DNA of 64,000 bases. It comes from Mycobacterium sp. 852002-51971_SCH5477799-a (GTDB taxonomy: Bacteria > Actinomycetota > Actinomycetes > Mycobacteriales > Mycobacteriaceae). Position 1 is the first letter of the stretch. The number at the start of each line of letters is the position of its first letter. Where the stretch lies: the NCBI RefSeq assembly GCF_001667145.1, contig NZ_LZIF01000122.1, forward strand, positions 81,074 through 145,073, read 5' to 3'. The notes beneath the pieces were generated by a model, which ran no database searches, was not told the DNA's origin, and was given only the letters and a program-made list of their open reading frames with translations. The translations under genes and the position numbers were made by a program. Positions 32,822-41,384 of the stretch are shown one piece after another.

Positions 32822-34561
32822 TTACCTCCTATGAGTATTAATGGCTTGGTTGGCCGCCTGGGCCGCAACGTGTTTCGCAGCGACATAGCCGAAAGTCATG
32901 GCTGGACCGATGGTCGCTCCGGCACCGGCATAGCTGCGCCCCATCACCGGCGCGGAGGTGTTGCCCACCGCGTAGAGCCCGGGCAGCACGGTGCCATCGG
33001 TTCGCAGCACGCGGGCGTGTTCGTCGGTCAGCAGGCCACCCGAGGTCCCGAGGTCCCCGAGCACGATCCGAAAGGCGTAGTACGGCGGATCGCCAAGCGG
33101 ATACAGGTTCGGGTTGGGCAGGGTCTGATCGCCGTAGTAGTTGTCGTACACGCTGTCCCCGCGGTTGAAATCGTCGTCGTGGCCCTTGCGGGCGAGTTCG
33201 TTGAAGCGGCCGGCGGTTTCGGCAAGCTGGCCGGGGGGCACGCCGATCTTGGCCGCCATTTCCTCCCATGTCGTGGCCGCCTTGACCACGCCCGATTCCA
33301 GCCAGGCCGGTGGGATCTTGCGGCCGGTGGGAACGGGCGCACCCGGGATCTTGGGTATCGGTAGGTGTCCCCCGACGACGTAGCGGTTGAACGATCTGTG
33401 GTCGGTGATCAGCCAGCACGGGATGTGGCTCACGCCGGACCTCTGGCCCTCGATCATGGCGTGACCGAAGTCCATGTAGGGGGCCGCCTCGTTAATGAAG
33501 CGCTTGCCCGCACCGTTGACGATGAACTGCGCCGGCATCATCCGTTCGTTGAGCATGAACTGCATGCGGCCATCCGGCCACTGGATCGCCGGAAACCACC
33601 AGGCTTCGTCGAGCAGGTCCGTTGCGGCGCCTGCCTTTTGGCCGGCGCGGATGCCGTCGCCCATGGCCGCCGGATTGCCGAAGCTCCAGTCCTGATCCAC
33701 CTCGGGCAGCAGCTCCTTGCGCCAGGCGAGGTCGTGGTCGAATCCTCCCGAGGCCAAGATGACGCCCAGGCGCGCACCGATCCGCTGCGACTTGCCCTCG
33801 CGTTGCACCACCGCGCCGGTGACCGCTCCGTCAGAGTCGGTGAGCAGCTGGACCATCGGCGAGTCCAGCCAGAGCGGGATGCCACGTTCTCTCAGCGCCA
33901 GCCGGAGCCGAGCCGCCAGCGACTGTCCGATGGCCGCCATCCGTTCACCGAACACCCTCGCCCGGACCATTCGCGCAATCAACTTCAGCAGTACGCCTTT
34001 GCCCGCCCAGGACTGCCTGATCCGATAAAACGTGCGCAGGTCTTTGGGCCCCAACCAGATTCCCTTCGGGGCCAGAGCCAGGGGCTGCAACAGCTTGTGC
34101 TCGTCGTCGCCCAACTTTCGCAGGTCGATGGCGGGCACGTTGATCGTGCTGCCGAGTTCGGAGCCGCCGGGCAACTCGGGGTAGTAGTCGGCATACCCGG
34201 GCTTCCAAACGAATTCGAACCATCCCGAGAGCTCCTCCAGGAACTGCAGCATCTGTGGCGCGGTCTCGACGTACTGCCGCAACCGCGCCTCGCTGACCAA
34301 TCCGTCGGTAATCTGTTTGAGGTAGCCCACGACGGCTTCGGGCGAGGGCACATAGCCTTCCCGTCGCTGGGCGGGCGCTCCGGGTACCCAGATGCCGCCA
34401 CCGGACAAAGCGGTGGATCCCCCGAAGTAGGAAGACTTTTCGACCACCAAGGCGTCAAGCCCGGCGGCCTGTGCCGTCAAAGCGGCGGTCATGCCGCCAC
34501 CGCCGGACCCCACGATGAGCACGTCGACGACGTGATCGAAACCGTCCAGTGCGGTCGTCAT
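32822..34561 (-). CDS. FAD-dependent 3-ketosteroid-delta1-dehydrogenase-like flavoprotein
   Basis: 579 residues. FAD motif VLIVGSGGGGMTAAL (14-28), YFGGSTALSGGGIWVP, and the C-terminal GRSYAGAGATIGPAMTFGYVAA, close to the KstD signature including its catalytic Tyr. It starts at ATG 34561 in an ATGA overlap with the MhpB-like gene. KstD enzymes desaturate a cyclic ketone; with a phenol hydroxylase and extradiol dioxygenase next door, aromatisation of a cyclohexenone ring before meta-cleavage is a natural reading (inference). Confidence 0.87.
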   Translation of the reverse strand: MTTALDGFDHVVDVLIVGSGGGGMTAALTAQAAGLDALVVEKSSYFGGSTALSGGGIWVPGAPAQRREGYVPSPEAVVGYLKQITDGLVSEARLRQYVETAPQMLQFLEELSGWFEFVWKPGYADYYPELPGGSELGSTINVPAIDLRKLGDDEHKLLQPLALAPKGIWLGPKDLRTFYRIRQSWAGKGVLLKLIARMVRARVFGERMAAIGQSLAARLRLALRERGIPLWLDSPMVQLLTDSDGAVTGAVVQREGKSQRIGARLGVILASGGFDHDLAWRKELLPEVDQDWSFGNPAAMGDGIRAGQKAGAATDLLDEAWWFPAIQWPDGRMQFMLNERMMPAQFIVNGAGKRFINEAAPYMDFGHAMIEGQRSGVSHIPCWLITDHRSFNRYVVGGHLPIPKIPGAPVPTGRKIPPAWLESGVVKAATTWEEMAAKIGVPPGQLAETAGRFNELARKGHDDDFNRGDSVYDNYYGDQTLPNPNLYPLGDPPYYAFRIVLGDLGTSGGLLTDEHARVLRTDGTVLPGLYAVGNTSAPVMGRSYAGAGATIGPAMTFGYVAAKHVAAQAANQAINTHRR

Positions 34562-35508
34562 TTTGGACGTGCCGTTCTGATGGCGAAACCGGCGATCAGC
34601 TCGGGTGCGGGCTTGTAGAAACGTCCGGTGATTTCGTAGGGCCCCGCTGATTCCAGCGCCCCGAAAGCCGCAACCCACGTGCGGATCTCCTGCGCGGAGC
34701 CGCCGCCCTCATGGGCGACGAACGAATTCGACCACCCATCCAGTTCGCTTAGCCACCCTCCGTCGATGATTTCCAAGAATCGGTGGTCCCACGTCGGGTT
34801 GAGTGCCTGCAGGTCGCTCTCGCCGGCGGCGAAGTTTCTGGCCGCGTCGATGACCACGGCTTGCCGGGCCTGCCGCTGTTCGGATGTCATCGGCCGGCCG
34901 TGCACGATCCGCTCCAGCACCGGCGCGGGCGCGGTCGCCAGGCTCGGCACCGGCGGGCTGTGCGAGAGCCCACCGGATCCCAGGACGAGAACTCGCTTGT
35001 CCAGAGTGGCAAGGTAATTCCCAACCGCGGCACCAAGAGCGCGACAGCGATGCATCGGGCCCAGCGGAACGCCGATGGCGTTCACGAAGATCGGTATCAC
35101 GGGACGCGCGGTGGCGTCACCGAAGAGCTTCTCGAGCGGCTGGATCGTGCCGTGGTCCACGTCCATGCTGGCCGATAGCGCGACGTCGACGCCCGCGTCG
35201 AGGACCGCCTGCGCGCAGTCGGTCGCAAGCGTCTCGGGCACGCTCAGCGGGCCGGCGTGGGTGCCGTAGTCGCCCACCCCGCAGGCACTGGTGCCAATGC
35301 AGAACGGCGGCATCACCTTATAGAAGAAGCCGTTGTAATGATCCGGCGAGAAACTGACCACGAGTTCGGGGTCGTATTCTTCAACGAAGCGTCGCGCTTC
35401 GGCAATCGCGCCCTCGATGTCGTCAAGCAGGTCCCGCGATGGCCCCGGAAGATTCAGGAGCGGGCTGTGCGACATACAGCACAGAGCCAGTGCCACTTTG
35501 CAAATCAC
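34558..35508 (-). CDS. mhpB: Extradiol (LigB-type) catechol dioxygenase, MhpB-like
   Basis: 316 residues. CCMSHSPLLN, VSFSPDHYNGFFYKVMPPFCIG, MDVDHGTIQP, VLGSGGLSHSPPVPSLA and NPTWDHRFL match 2,3-dihydroxyphenylpropionate 1,2-dioxygenase along the whole length. The family uses non-haem Fe(II). The start is taken as GTG 35508 because homologues need the residues before SHSP. This makes an 86-bp overlap with the end of the hydroxylase gene, which is unusual; a later start at 35475 would shorten but not remove the overlap. Confidence 0.85.
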   Translation of the reverse strand: MICKVALALCCMSHSPLLNLPGPSRDLLDDIEGAIAEARRFVEEYDPELVVSFSPDHYNGFFYKVMPPFCIGTSACGVGDYGTHAGPLSVPETLATDCAQAVLDAGVDVALSASMDVDHGTIQPLEKLFGDATARPVIPIFVNAIGVPLGPMHRCRALGAAVGNYLATLDKRVLVLGSGGLSHSPPVPSLATAPAPVLERIVHGRPMTSEQRQARQAVVIDAARNFAAGESDLQALNPTWDHRFLEIIDGGWLSELDGWSNSFVAHEGGGSAQEIRTWVAAFGALESAGPYEITGRFYKPAPELIAGFAIRTARPK

Positions 35509-37147
35509 CCCCTCGCGGCGTGAGTGTGAGTGCGTCCAGGAGCGCGGCACTCAGGTCGGGCGCGCGCTGAGCGATGCAGGCGCCCGCGATGCATCGGTCG
35601 GGGCGCAAAAACAGTACCGAGTCCGAGTGGGTGTCGAACCAGGACTTGAGGTCACCGTGCCGGTCACCCACCACCACCACGTCGGGGTCGTCGTGTCCCG
35701 TCCAGTGCAGCTGGGTCGCAGGGCGCAACGCAAAGAATCGGGCTCCCAATGCTTTCCAGTCCGCGAATGCCACATCGCCGAGAATCTTGCGCGGGTTGTT
35801 GTTCCAGCACAGTACGGCGAACCACGACCCGAGCACGTCATCGAGCAACACGTCCTGCTGCTCGCGAGTGTCGACGCGCGGCTGGACGAACAGCGTGCCC
35901 ACCGGCGAATCGGCGCGCCCGGGCGCGGCGTGCACGACGGCACCCTGCTCATAGCGGGGCATCGGCTTGAAGCGCATCTCCAGCACGTAACGCTTGAGCG
36001 AAGGGACTATTGACGCCGACCGCACCAGCAGATCCCGCGCGGTCGCCACGCGGCGGTTGGTCGGCGAGATCACCCGGCCCACCATGGTGGACAGGTCGAT
36101 CATCGCCCGGGCGTGCTTGCGGCGTTCCACGTCATAGGTGTCCAGCAGCTTGTCGTCGGCGCGGCCGCTCACGACCGCCGCGAGCTTCCACCCGAGGTTC
36201 GCCGCGTCGCGGATCCCGCTGTTGTACCCCTGCCCCTGCCACACCGGCATCAGGTGGGCGGCGTCCCCGGCGAGCAGCAGCCGGCCCTGGCGGAACGCAG
36301 CGGCGATCCGGGAGTGGTGGGTGTACACCCGGCGCCGGATCACGTCGACCCGGTCGGGGTGGGGCACCATCCTGGCCAGCATCTGGGTCAGGAACGCGGG
36401 ATCTTCGGCCTGCTCATCGGTCTCGTCGGCGTGGATCATGAACTCAAAGCGGCGAATTCCGTGGGCGATCGAGATCGAGGCGTATGGGCGTTCGGGGTCG
36501 GCGCCGACCTCGCTGTTCGGGTGCCCAAGCGGGTCGTTGGCGATGTCGACCACCAACCACCGTGTCGAGGACGTCGTTCCATCGAACGACACGCCCATCA
36601 CCCGGCGCGTCATGCTGCGGCCGCCGTCGCACCCGACCACATAGCGCGCCCGCACGCGTGAGGCGTCACCGTCGTTGCCGGCGCCGCCACCTAGCTCGAC
36701 GGTCACCCGGTCACCGCTTTCCCGGCATGCCGTCATCGGACGCCCCCACCACACCTGCACGTGCTCGAATCGGTCCAGACCAGTGAGCAATTCGGCGTCG
36801 ACGAGCGGTTGCACGAAGCCGTTTCGCTTCGGCCAGCCGAATCGTGCGTCCGGCGGGGCCATTTCGGCGAGCACCCGGCGCTTGGCGTCGACGAACCGCA
36901 GGATCTGATTGGGCACGGTGTGCGGCAGCACCCGGTCGGCGAGCCCGATCGACTGGAAGGTTCGCAGCGCCTCGTCATCCAGGCCCACGCCGCGGGGGTA
37001 GTCGATCAGGGTGTCCCGCTCGTCGACCACTAACGTGCGGATCCCTTGCAGGCCAAGGATGTTGGCGAGGGTCAATCCGACCGGTCCCGCGCCCACCACG
37101 AGGACATCGGTCTCGATGCCAGGAACCTCCCGTCCCGATGTGACCAT
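35423..37147 (-). CDS. mhpA: FAD-dependent 3-(3-hydroxyphenyl)propionate hydroxylase, MhpA-like
   Basis: 574 residues, class A flavin monooxygenase. VLVVGAGPVGLTLANILGLQG (16-36), RYVVGCDGGRSMTRR, and LLLAGDAAHLMPVWQGQGYNSGIRDA are the three FAD/NADH motifs; the VLFLRPDRCIAG C-terminal thioredoxin-like domain fits MhpA. It would ortho-hydroxylate a phenol to the catechol used by the next enzyme. It starts at ATG 37147 in a TGATG overlap. About 20 residues beyond the usual C terminus are encoded in the overlap with the dioxygenase gene. Confidence 0.88.
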   Translation of the reverse strand: MVTSGREVPGIETDVLVVGAGPVGLTLANILGLQGIRTLVVDERDTLIDYPRGVGLDDEALRTFQSIGLADRVLPHTVPNQILRFVDAKRRVLAEMAPPDARFGWPKRNGFVQPLVDAELLTGLDRFEHVQVWWGRPMTACRESGDRVTVELGGGAGNDGDASRVRARYVVGCDGGRSMTRRVMGVSFDGTTSSTRWLVVDIANDPLGHPNSEVGADPERPYASISIAHGIRRFEFMIHADETDEQAEDPAFLTQMLARMVPHPDRVDVIRRRVYTHHSRIAAAFRQGRLLLAGDAAHLMPVWQGQGYNSGIRDAANLGWKLAAVVSGRADDKLLDTYDVERRKHARAMIDLSTMVGRVISPTNRRVATARDLLVRSASIVPSLKRYVLEMRFKPMPRYEQGAVVHAAPGRADSPVGTLFVQPRVDTREQQDVLLDDVLGSWFAVLCWNNNPRKILGDVAFADWKALGARFFALRPATQLHWTGHDDPDVVVVGDRHGDLKSWFDTHSDSVLFLRPDRCIAGACIAQRAPDLSAALLDALTLTPRGGDLQSGTGSVLYVAQPAPESSGAIAGPA

Positions 37148-38010
37148 CACCGGCCCAGCAGAAAGTCGAGATGCAACTGGTTGAAGGTCTTGGCGTCCTC
37201 GTACTGCGGCCAATGACCGCAACCGGGCATCACCTCGAAGCGCGCGCCCGGAATCATCGACGCCATCCGGCGCCCCTCCGTCACGTCTGCGGTGGGGTCG
37301 TCGCTGGTCCACACTACGAGGGTGGGGGCGATGATCGACCCGTATTCGTCCGGGCCGAGGATGTTGCGCGCGCGGATCTCCGGGTCCTGCAACGCCATGA
37401 TGTCGCTCATGGCGTTGACGAATCCCGGTTGGCGGTATACCCGTTGGCGGCTGGCGACCAGATCGTCGTAGTCCTTCGACTTGTCGGCCATCAACCACTT
37501 GATGCGCGCTTGCACCGTTTCCCAGGTCGGGTCCTCAGCGGCCGCCATGGACAGCGTGATGATCCGTTGCATCACCACGGGATCCGCCTGAGATCCGCCG
37601 GCGGTGTTGAGCACCAATCGTTCGACCACGTCCGGATGGTCGACCGCGGTGCGCGCGGCCACCCAGCCCCCCAGTGATTCGCCGCTGAGATACGCGCGAT
37701 CCACACCGATGGTGCGCAGCACCGCCATCACATGCTCGACGTAGTGGACGACTTCTAGTGGATGCCCCGGCTTGTCGGTGTACCCGTGGCCGAGCATGTC
37801 GATCGACCAGGTCCAGAAATGCTCTGCGTGCGCGCCGAGGTTGCGCACGTAGGCCTCGGCATGGCCGCCGGATCCGTGCAGCAGCATCAGCACCGGCTTG
37901 CCGGGATCGCCGGCGCGCAGGTAGCGGGTGCGCACTCCTCCGGCGTCGAGGTAGCCCTGCTCAAACGCGACGCCCTGGAGGTCGCTCCAGATGCTCTCGA
38001 ACTCCGCCAC
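37147..38010 (-). CDS. Alpha/beta hydrolase, MhpC-like meta-cleavage product hydrolase
   Basis: 287 residues starting at GTG 38010. LMLLHGSGGHAEAY, SIDMLGHGYTDKPG, nucleophile YLSGESLGGWVAAR, VVWTSDDPTADV and GCGHWPQYE give oxyanion, Ser, Asp and His. The pattern is that of HsaD/BphD/MhpC hydrolases that split the ring-opened dienoate. First gene of the eight-gene operon, divergent from the IclR regulator with a 126-bp promoter region. Confidence 0.86.
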   Translation of the reverse strand: MAEFESIWSDLQGVAFEQGYLDAGGVRTRYLRAGDPGKPVLMLLHGSGGHAEAYVRNLGAHAEHFWTWSIDMLGHGYTDKPGHPLEVVHYVEHVMAVLRTIGVDRAYLSGESLGGWVAARTAVDHPDVVERLVLNTAGGSQADPVVMQRIITLSMAAAEDPTWETVQARIKWLMADKSKDYDDLVASRQRVYRQPGFVNAMSDIMALQDPEIRARNILGPDEYGSIIAPTLVVWTSDDPTADVTEGRRMASMIPGARFEVMPGCGHWPQYEDAKTFNQLHLDFLLGR

Positions 38011-38065
38011 GGTGCTGTCCGGCCTCCAGATCGGGGAAATCTCGTTCTCGTTTTCGGCTTATCTT

Positions 38066-38084
38066 GTGTGCTAATATCGCACAC
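38066..38084. promoter_or_regulatory. Probable IclR operator between divergent units
   Basis: GTGTGCTAATATCGCACAC, 6-bp perfect arms around 7 bp, followed by a further TGTGCG half-site at 38089. It lies 56 bp before the hydrolase GTG and 53 bp before the IclR GTG. Position and symmetry fit an IclR dimer site controlling both directions. Confidence 0.6.
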
Positions 38085-38136
38085 CAATGTGCGTTATATA
38101 TAGAGCTTCGCTCTCGCGAGAAGGTCTGTCAAGGCT

Positions 38137-38814
38137 GTGACGGGGTCCGGCACCGGTTCGCAGACCCTGGCCAGGGGTCTGACCGCGCTGCAGATGGTCG
38201 CGCACTCCCCCGGCGGGCTGACGGTGCAGCAACTCGCCGATCAGGTGGGCGTGCATCGCACCATCGCCTATCGATTGCTGACGACGTTGGCCGAGTTCCG
38301 GCTCGTGGCCAAGGGAGAAGACGGCCGCTACCGACCGGCGGCGGGCCTGGCCGTGCTCGGCGCCTCCTTCGACCGCAACGTGCGCCAAGTAAGCCTGCCG
38401 ACGCTGCGCGCCCTGGCCGATGACCTCGGCACCACCGTGTCCTTACTCATCGCCGAGGGCGACCAGCAGGTGGCGGTCGCGGTGATCGTGCCCAGCCATG
38501 TCGCCTACCAACTTTCATTCCACGAAGGCAGCCGATACCCGCTCGACCGCGGCGCCGCCGGCATCGCCCTGCTCGCGTGCATGCCTCCGCGCCCGGGCGA
38601 GCGAGAGTTGGTTTCCCGTGCGCGCGAACGCGGTTGGGTGACGACCTACGGCGAGATCGAACCGAACACCTACGGCCTGGCGGTGGGGGTGCGCCGCCCG
38701 GTGCCATCCCCGCCGACGTGCATCAACCTCATCTCACATCGAGAAGACGTGGTGATGCGCGGGAAAGACGCGGTCGTCAAGGCCGCCAAGCAGTTGTCGG
38801 AGCTACTGAGCTGA
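38137..38814 (+). CDS. IclR-family transcriptional regulator
   Basis: 225 residues starting at GTG 38137. The winged-helix N domain is LARGLTALQMVAHSPGGLTVQQLADQVGVHRTIAYRLLTTLAEFRLV; the effector domain follows (VSLLIAEGDQQVAVAVI, LDRGAAGIALLA). Cognate IclR proteins control mhp operons in other bacteria. It is divergent from the eight-gene aromatic operon and 14 bp before the second KstD-like gene, so both are probable targets. Confidence 0.88.
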   Translation: MTGSGTGSQTLARGLTALQMVAHSPGGLTVQQLADQVGVHRTIAYRLLTTLAEFRLVAKGEDGRYRPAAGLAVLGASFDRNVRQVSLPTLRALADDLGTTVSLLIAEGDQQVAVAVIVPSHVAYQLSFHEGSRYPLDRGAAGIALLACMPPRPGERELVSRARERGWVTTYGEIEPNTYGLAVGVRRPVPSPPTCINLISHREDVVMRGKDAVVKAAKQLSELLS

Positions 38815-38828
38815 AGGGATAGCAGTCC

Positions 38829-40445
38829 ATGTCATGGGACCACGAAGTCGACGTTGTCGTGCTCGGCAGTGGCGGCGCCGGCCTCACCGCCGCGCTGACC
38901 GCCGCGGTCGCGGGCGCCTCGGTGGCGGTCTACGAAAAGGCTCCGACCGTCGGCGGAACAACCGCCGTGTCCGGCGGCATCGTGTGGATCCCCGCCCATA
39001 ACCGTTCTCCCGAGGGCGAATTGACCGTGGCCGACGCGTTGGAGTACCTGCGCGCCCAGTCGCTCGGATCGATGGACGACGAGCTTGTCGAAACGTTCGT
39101 GCGCACCGGGCCGGCGATGCTCGACTTCGTCGAGGCGCACAGTGGTCTTCAGTTCGAGATTGCGACCGGCTTCCCCGACTACCGCCCCGAGTTACCGGGC
39201 GGGCAGCCGACCGGCGGCAGGTCGCTGAGCGCGGCCCCCCTCGATCTGGCCCAGCTCGGCGAATGGGCAACGCAGATCACGTCATTCCCGGCCGACTGGT
39301 CCAACGTCGGCTTCGACGCCGAGACCAGGGCCCGCCTGCACGCGGCGATCGACGAACGCACCAGCCACCTGTGCGTCGCCGGCACCGCGCTGATCGCGGG
39401 GCTCCTCAAGGGCCTGCTGGATGCCGGCGTCACCCCGCACACCAATGCCCGGGCCGAAGGGCTTATCGCCGAAAACGAAGAAATCACCGGGGTGCGCGTG
39501 GCCCTGCCGGACCGGACGATCACTGTTCGCGCCCGGCACGGGGTCATCCTGGGCACCGGCGGCTTCGAGTGGAATCCGGCTCTGACACAAGCGTTTCTGC
39601 GCGGTCCGATGCACGGCGCGGTCTCACCGCCCAACAACACCGGGGACGGTCTGCGCATGGCGATGGAGCGGGGGGCTGACCTGGCCAACATGGGCGAAGC
39701 GTGGTGGGTGCCGATCGTGCAGATCCCCGGCGACACCATCGAGGGCAAGCCGCGCAGCCGCAGCGTGCGGCTGGAGCGAACGCGCCCGCGCAGCATCATG
39801 GTCAACTCGGCCGGGCGGCGCTTCGTCAATGAGGCCTGCGATTACAACTCGATGGCCGGCGCCTTCCATTACCTGGATCCTCGCGGCGGCTACGTCAACG
39901 ACCGCGGGTGGATGGTGTTCGATTCGATTCACCTGCAGCACTACGGATTTCTTGGTATCGAGCCGGGCCAACCCGTCCCGGACTGGTTCTGCGAGTCGGC
40001 GGATCTCACCGAGCTGGCCGCCAAGACTGGTATCGACGCCAACGGTCTGACCCGTACGGTCGAGAGCTGGAACCGTCATGTGGCCGCCGGCGCGGATCCC
40101 GAGTTCGGCCGCGGCTCAAGCGCTTACGACGGCTACTGGGGCGATGACAGCGCAACCACACAGGCCGGTAAGACGCTAGGCCCGATCGACACCGCCCCGT
40201 TCTACGCGGTGCCGGTGAGCATCGGCGCGATGGGCACCAAGGGCGGACCCCGCACCGATCACGACGCCCGGGTTCTGCATGTCGGCGGCGCGCCGATACC
40301 CGGCTTGTTCGCTGCGGGCAATGCGATGGGAGGTGTGACCGGACGTGCCTACGGCGGCGCCGGCGGAACCCTGGGCCCGGCAATGGTTTTCGGCTATCGG
40401 GCGGGTCATGCCGCTGCCACCGGGAAGTCGGTCGACCTGAAGTAG
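38829..40445 (+). CDS. FAD-dependent KstD-like dehydrogenase, second copy
   Basis: 538 residues. VVVLGSGGAGLTAALTAA (9-26) binds FAD; GGTTAVSGGIVWIPAHN and the C-terminal GRAYGGAGGTLGPAMVFGYRAG follow the KstD/fumarate-reductase-like family with the C-terminal Tyr kept. It is only distantly similar to the copy at 32822. It starts 14 bp after the IclR stop and is probably cotranscribed with it. Two such enzymes around one meta-cleavage set suggest two desaturation steps in ring aromatisation (inference). Confidence 0.86.
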   Translation: MSWDHEVDVVVLGSGGAGLTAALTAAVAGASVAVYEKAPTVGGTTAVSGGIVWIPAHNRSPEGELTVADALEYLRAQSLGSMDDELVETFVRTGPAMLDFVEAHSGLQFEIATGFPDYRPELPGGQPTGGRSLSAAPLDLAQLGEWATQITSFPADWSNVGFDAETRARLHAAIDERTSHLCVAGTALIAGLLKGLLDAGVTPHTNARAEGLIAENEEITGVRVALPDRTITVRARHGVILGTGGFEWNPALTQAFLRGPMHGAVSPPNNTGDGLRMAMERGADLANMGEAWWVPIVQIPGDTIEGKPRSRSVRLERTRPRSIMVNSAGRRFVNEACDYNSMAGAFHYLDPRGGYVNDRGWMVFDSIHLQHYGFLGIEPGQPVPDWFCESADLTELAAKTGIDANGLTRTVESWNRHVAAGADPEFGRGSSAYDGYWGDDSATTQAGKTLGPIDTAPFYAVPVSIGAMGTKGGPRTDHDARVLHVGGAPIPGLFAAGNAMGGVTGRAYGGAGGTLGPAMVFGYRAGHAAATGKSVDLK

Positions 40446-40513
40446 CGGACGCCTTGTGCGCCGAGCGTGGGCGGTTACGGCATCGGTTCCGACCCAGTTG
40501 CCGGCTGATTGTG

Positions 40514-41227
40514 CTACGCGGCGAGTTTGCGGTCGGCGGCCTCAGACAACAGTCGTGTCACGAGCGGATGAGGTTCCTCGACGGTCGAGCGATTCTGGGG
40601 AACGAACAACGTGGCGATGTAGTACGGATGGCCCGGTAGTTCTAGGACGCGGGCTTCGTCGTCATCGTCGAGTCCGGTGACGCGCAGCCCACCTTCCTCT
40701 AGCGCCGTTCGATAGGCCGCATTCAATCCGAAGTTGCAGTAGTACTTTTCGTAAACTCGGCTCTCCCCATAGCAGTGCGCGGCCAGGGATCCCGGTTCAA
40801 GGTTAACCGGCATGGTCAGCCCCGTCAGGGAACAAGTCAGCGATGAGATGAACAGGCGAGACCCGTACGGGTCGTATTCGGCATGTTGCGCGTCTTGGAA
40901 GCCGAGTACGTTGCGTGCGAATTCAAGAACGATGTGCTGGTATCCGCCACATGTACCCAACGTTGGCACATGGCCTTCGCGCCCGAAGCGCAACGCTGCA
41001 AGGGCTCCGCGCAAACTACGATAGGGGCTGCCAGGAGCGCACCACAGCGCATCCGCGGTCGTGACCGGCCGGAGGTCCGTTTCGAGTGATTCGGTCGCCA
41101 GCCAAGTCACGCGAGCCTGCAAGCCGAGCAACTTCGCTGAATGGCTTATCGCGTTATTGGTGGCAACATGAGGCGCATACGAGCAGTCGAAATCGCCGAT
41201 CACCATGACGTTTAACGGATCGTTCAT
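40514..41227 (-). CDS. CTP-synthase C-terminal-like glutamine amidotransferase without full triad
   Basis: 237 residues matching the class I amidotransferase domain of CTP synthase. The nucleophile Cys is kept in TLGTCGGYQHIVLEF (C93). Where CTP synthase has QFHPE, this protein reads LFVPQNRS, so both catalytic His and Glu are replaced. Glutaminase activity is therefore unlikely; it may bind a ligand or have another Cys chemistry. Databases name such proteins CTP synthase C-terminal region-related; I see no in-frame TGA here, so no selenocysteine. Divergent from a methyltransferase. Confidence 0.8.
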   Translation of the reverse strand: MNDPLNVMVIGDFDCSYAPHVATNNAISHSAKLLGLQARVTWLATESLETDLRPVTTADALWCAPGSPYRSLRGALAALRFGREGHVPTLGTCGGYQHIVLEFARNVLGFQDAQHAEYDPYGSRLFISSLTCSLTGLTMPVNLEPGSLAAHCYGESRVYEKYYCNFGLNAAYRTALEEGGLRVTGLDDDDEARVLELPGHPYYIATLFVPQNRSTVEEPHPLVTRLLSEAADRKLAA

Positions 41228-41384
41228 CGCTGACTCTTCCGTGCTGGGCCCTCAAGGGTGGCAGCCCGCGGTTTCACGCGCAAGTTATTTCCGGTCCAGA
41301 AGCGTATGCCCGCGACGACCACTGGCGCTGATTAATTCATGCTCGTGCTGGCGCATTCGGTCCACCCTGCGTCATTCTGAATCG

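Noticed and set aside
40514..41227. Selenocysteine in the CTP-synthase-like protein, as its database name suggests
   Set aside because: The frame contains no internal TGA; the nucleophile position is an ordinary Cys codon.
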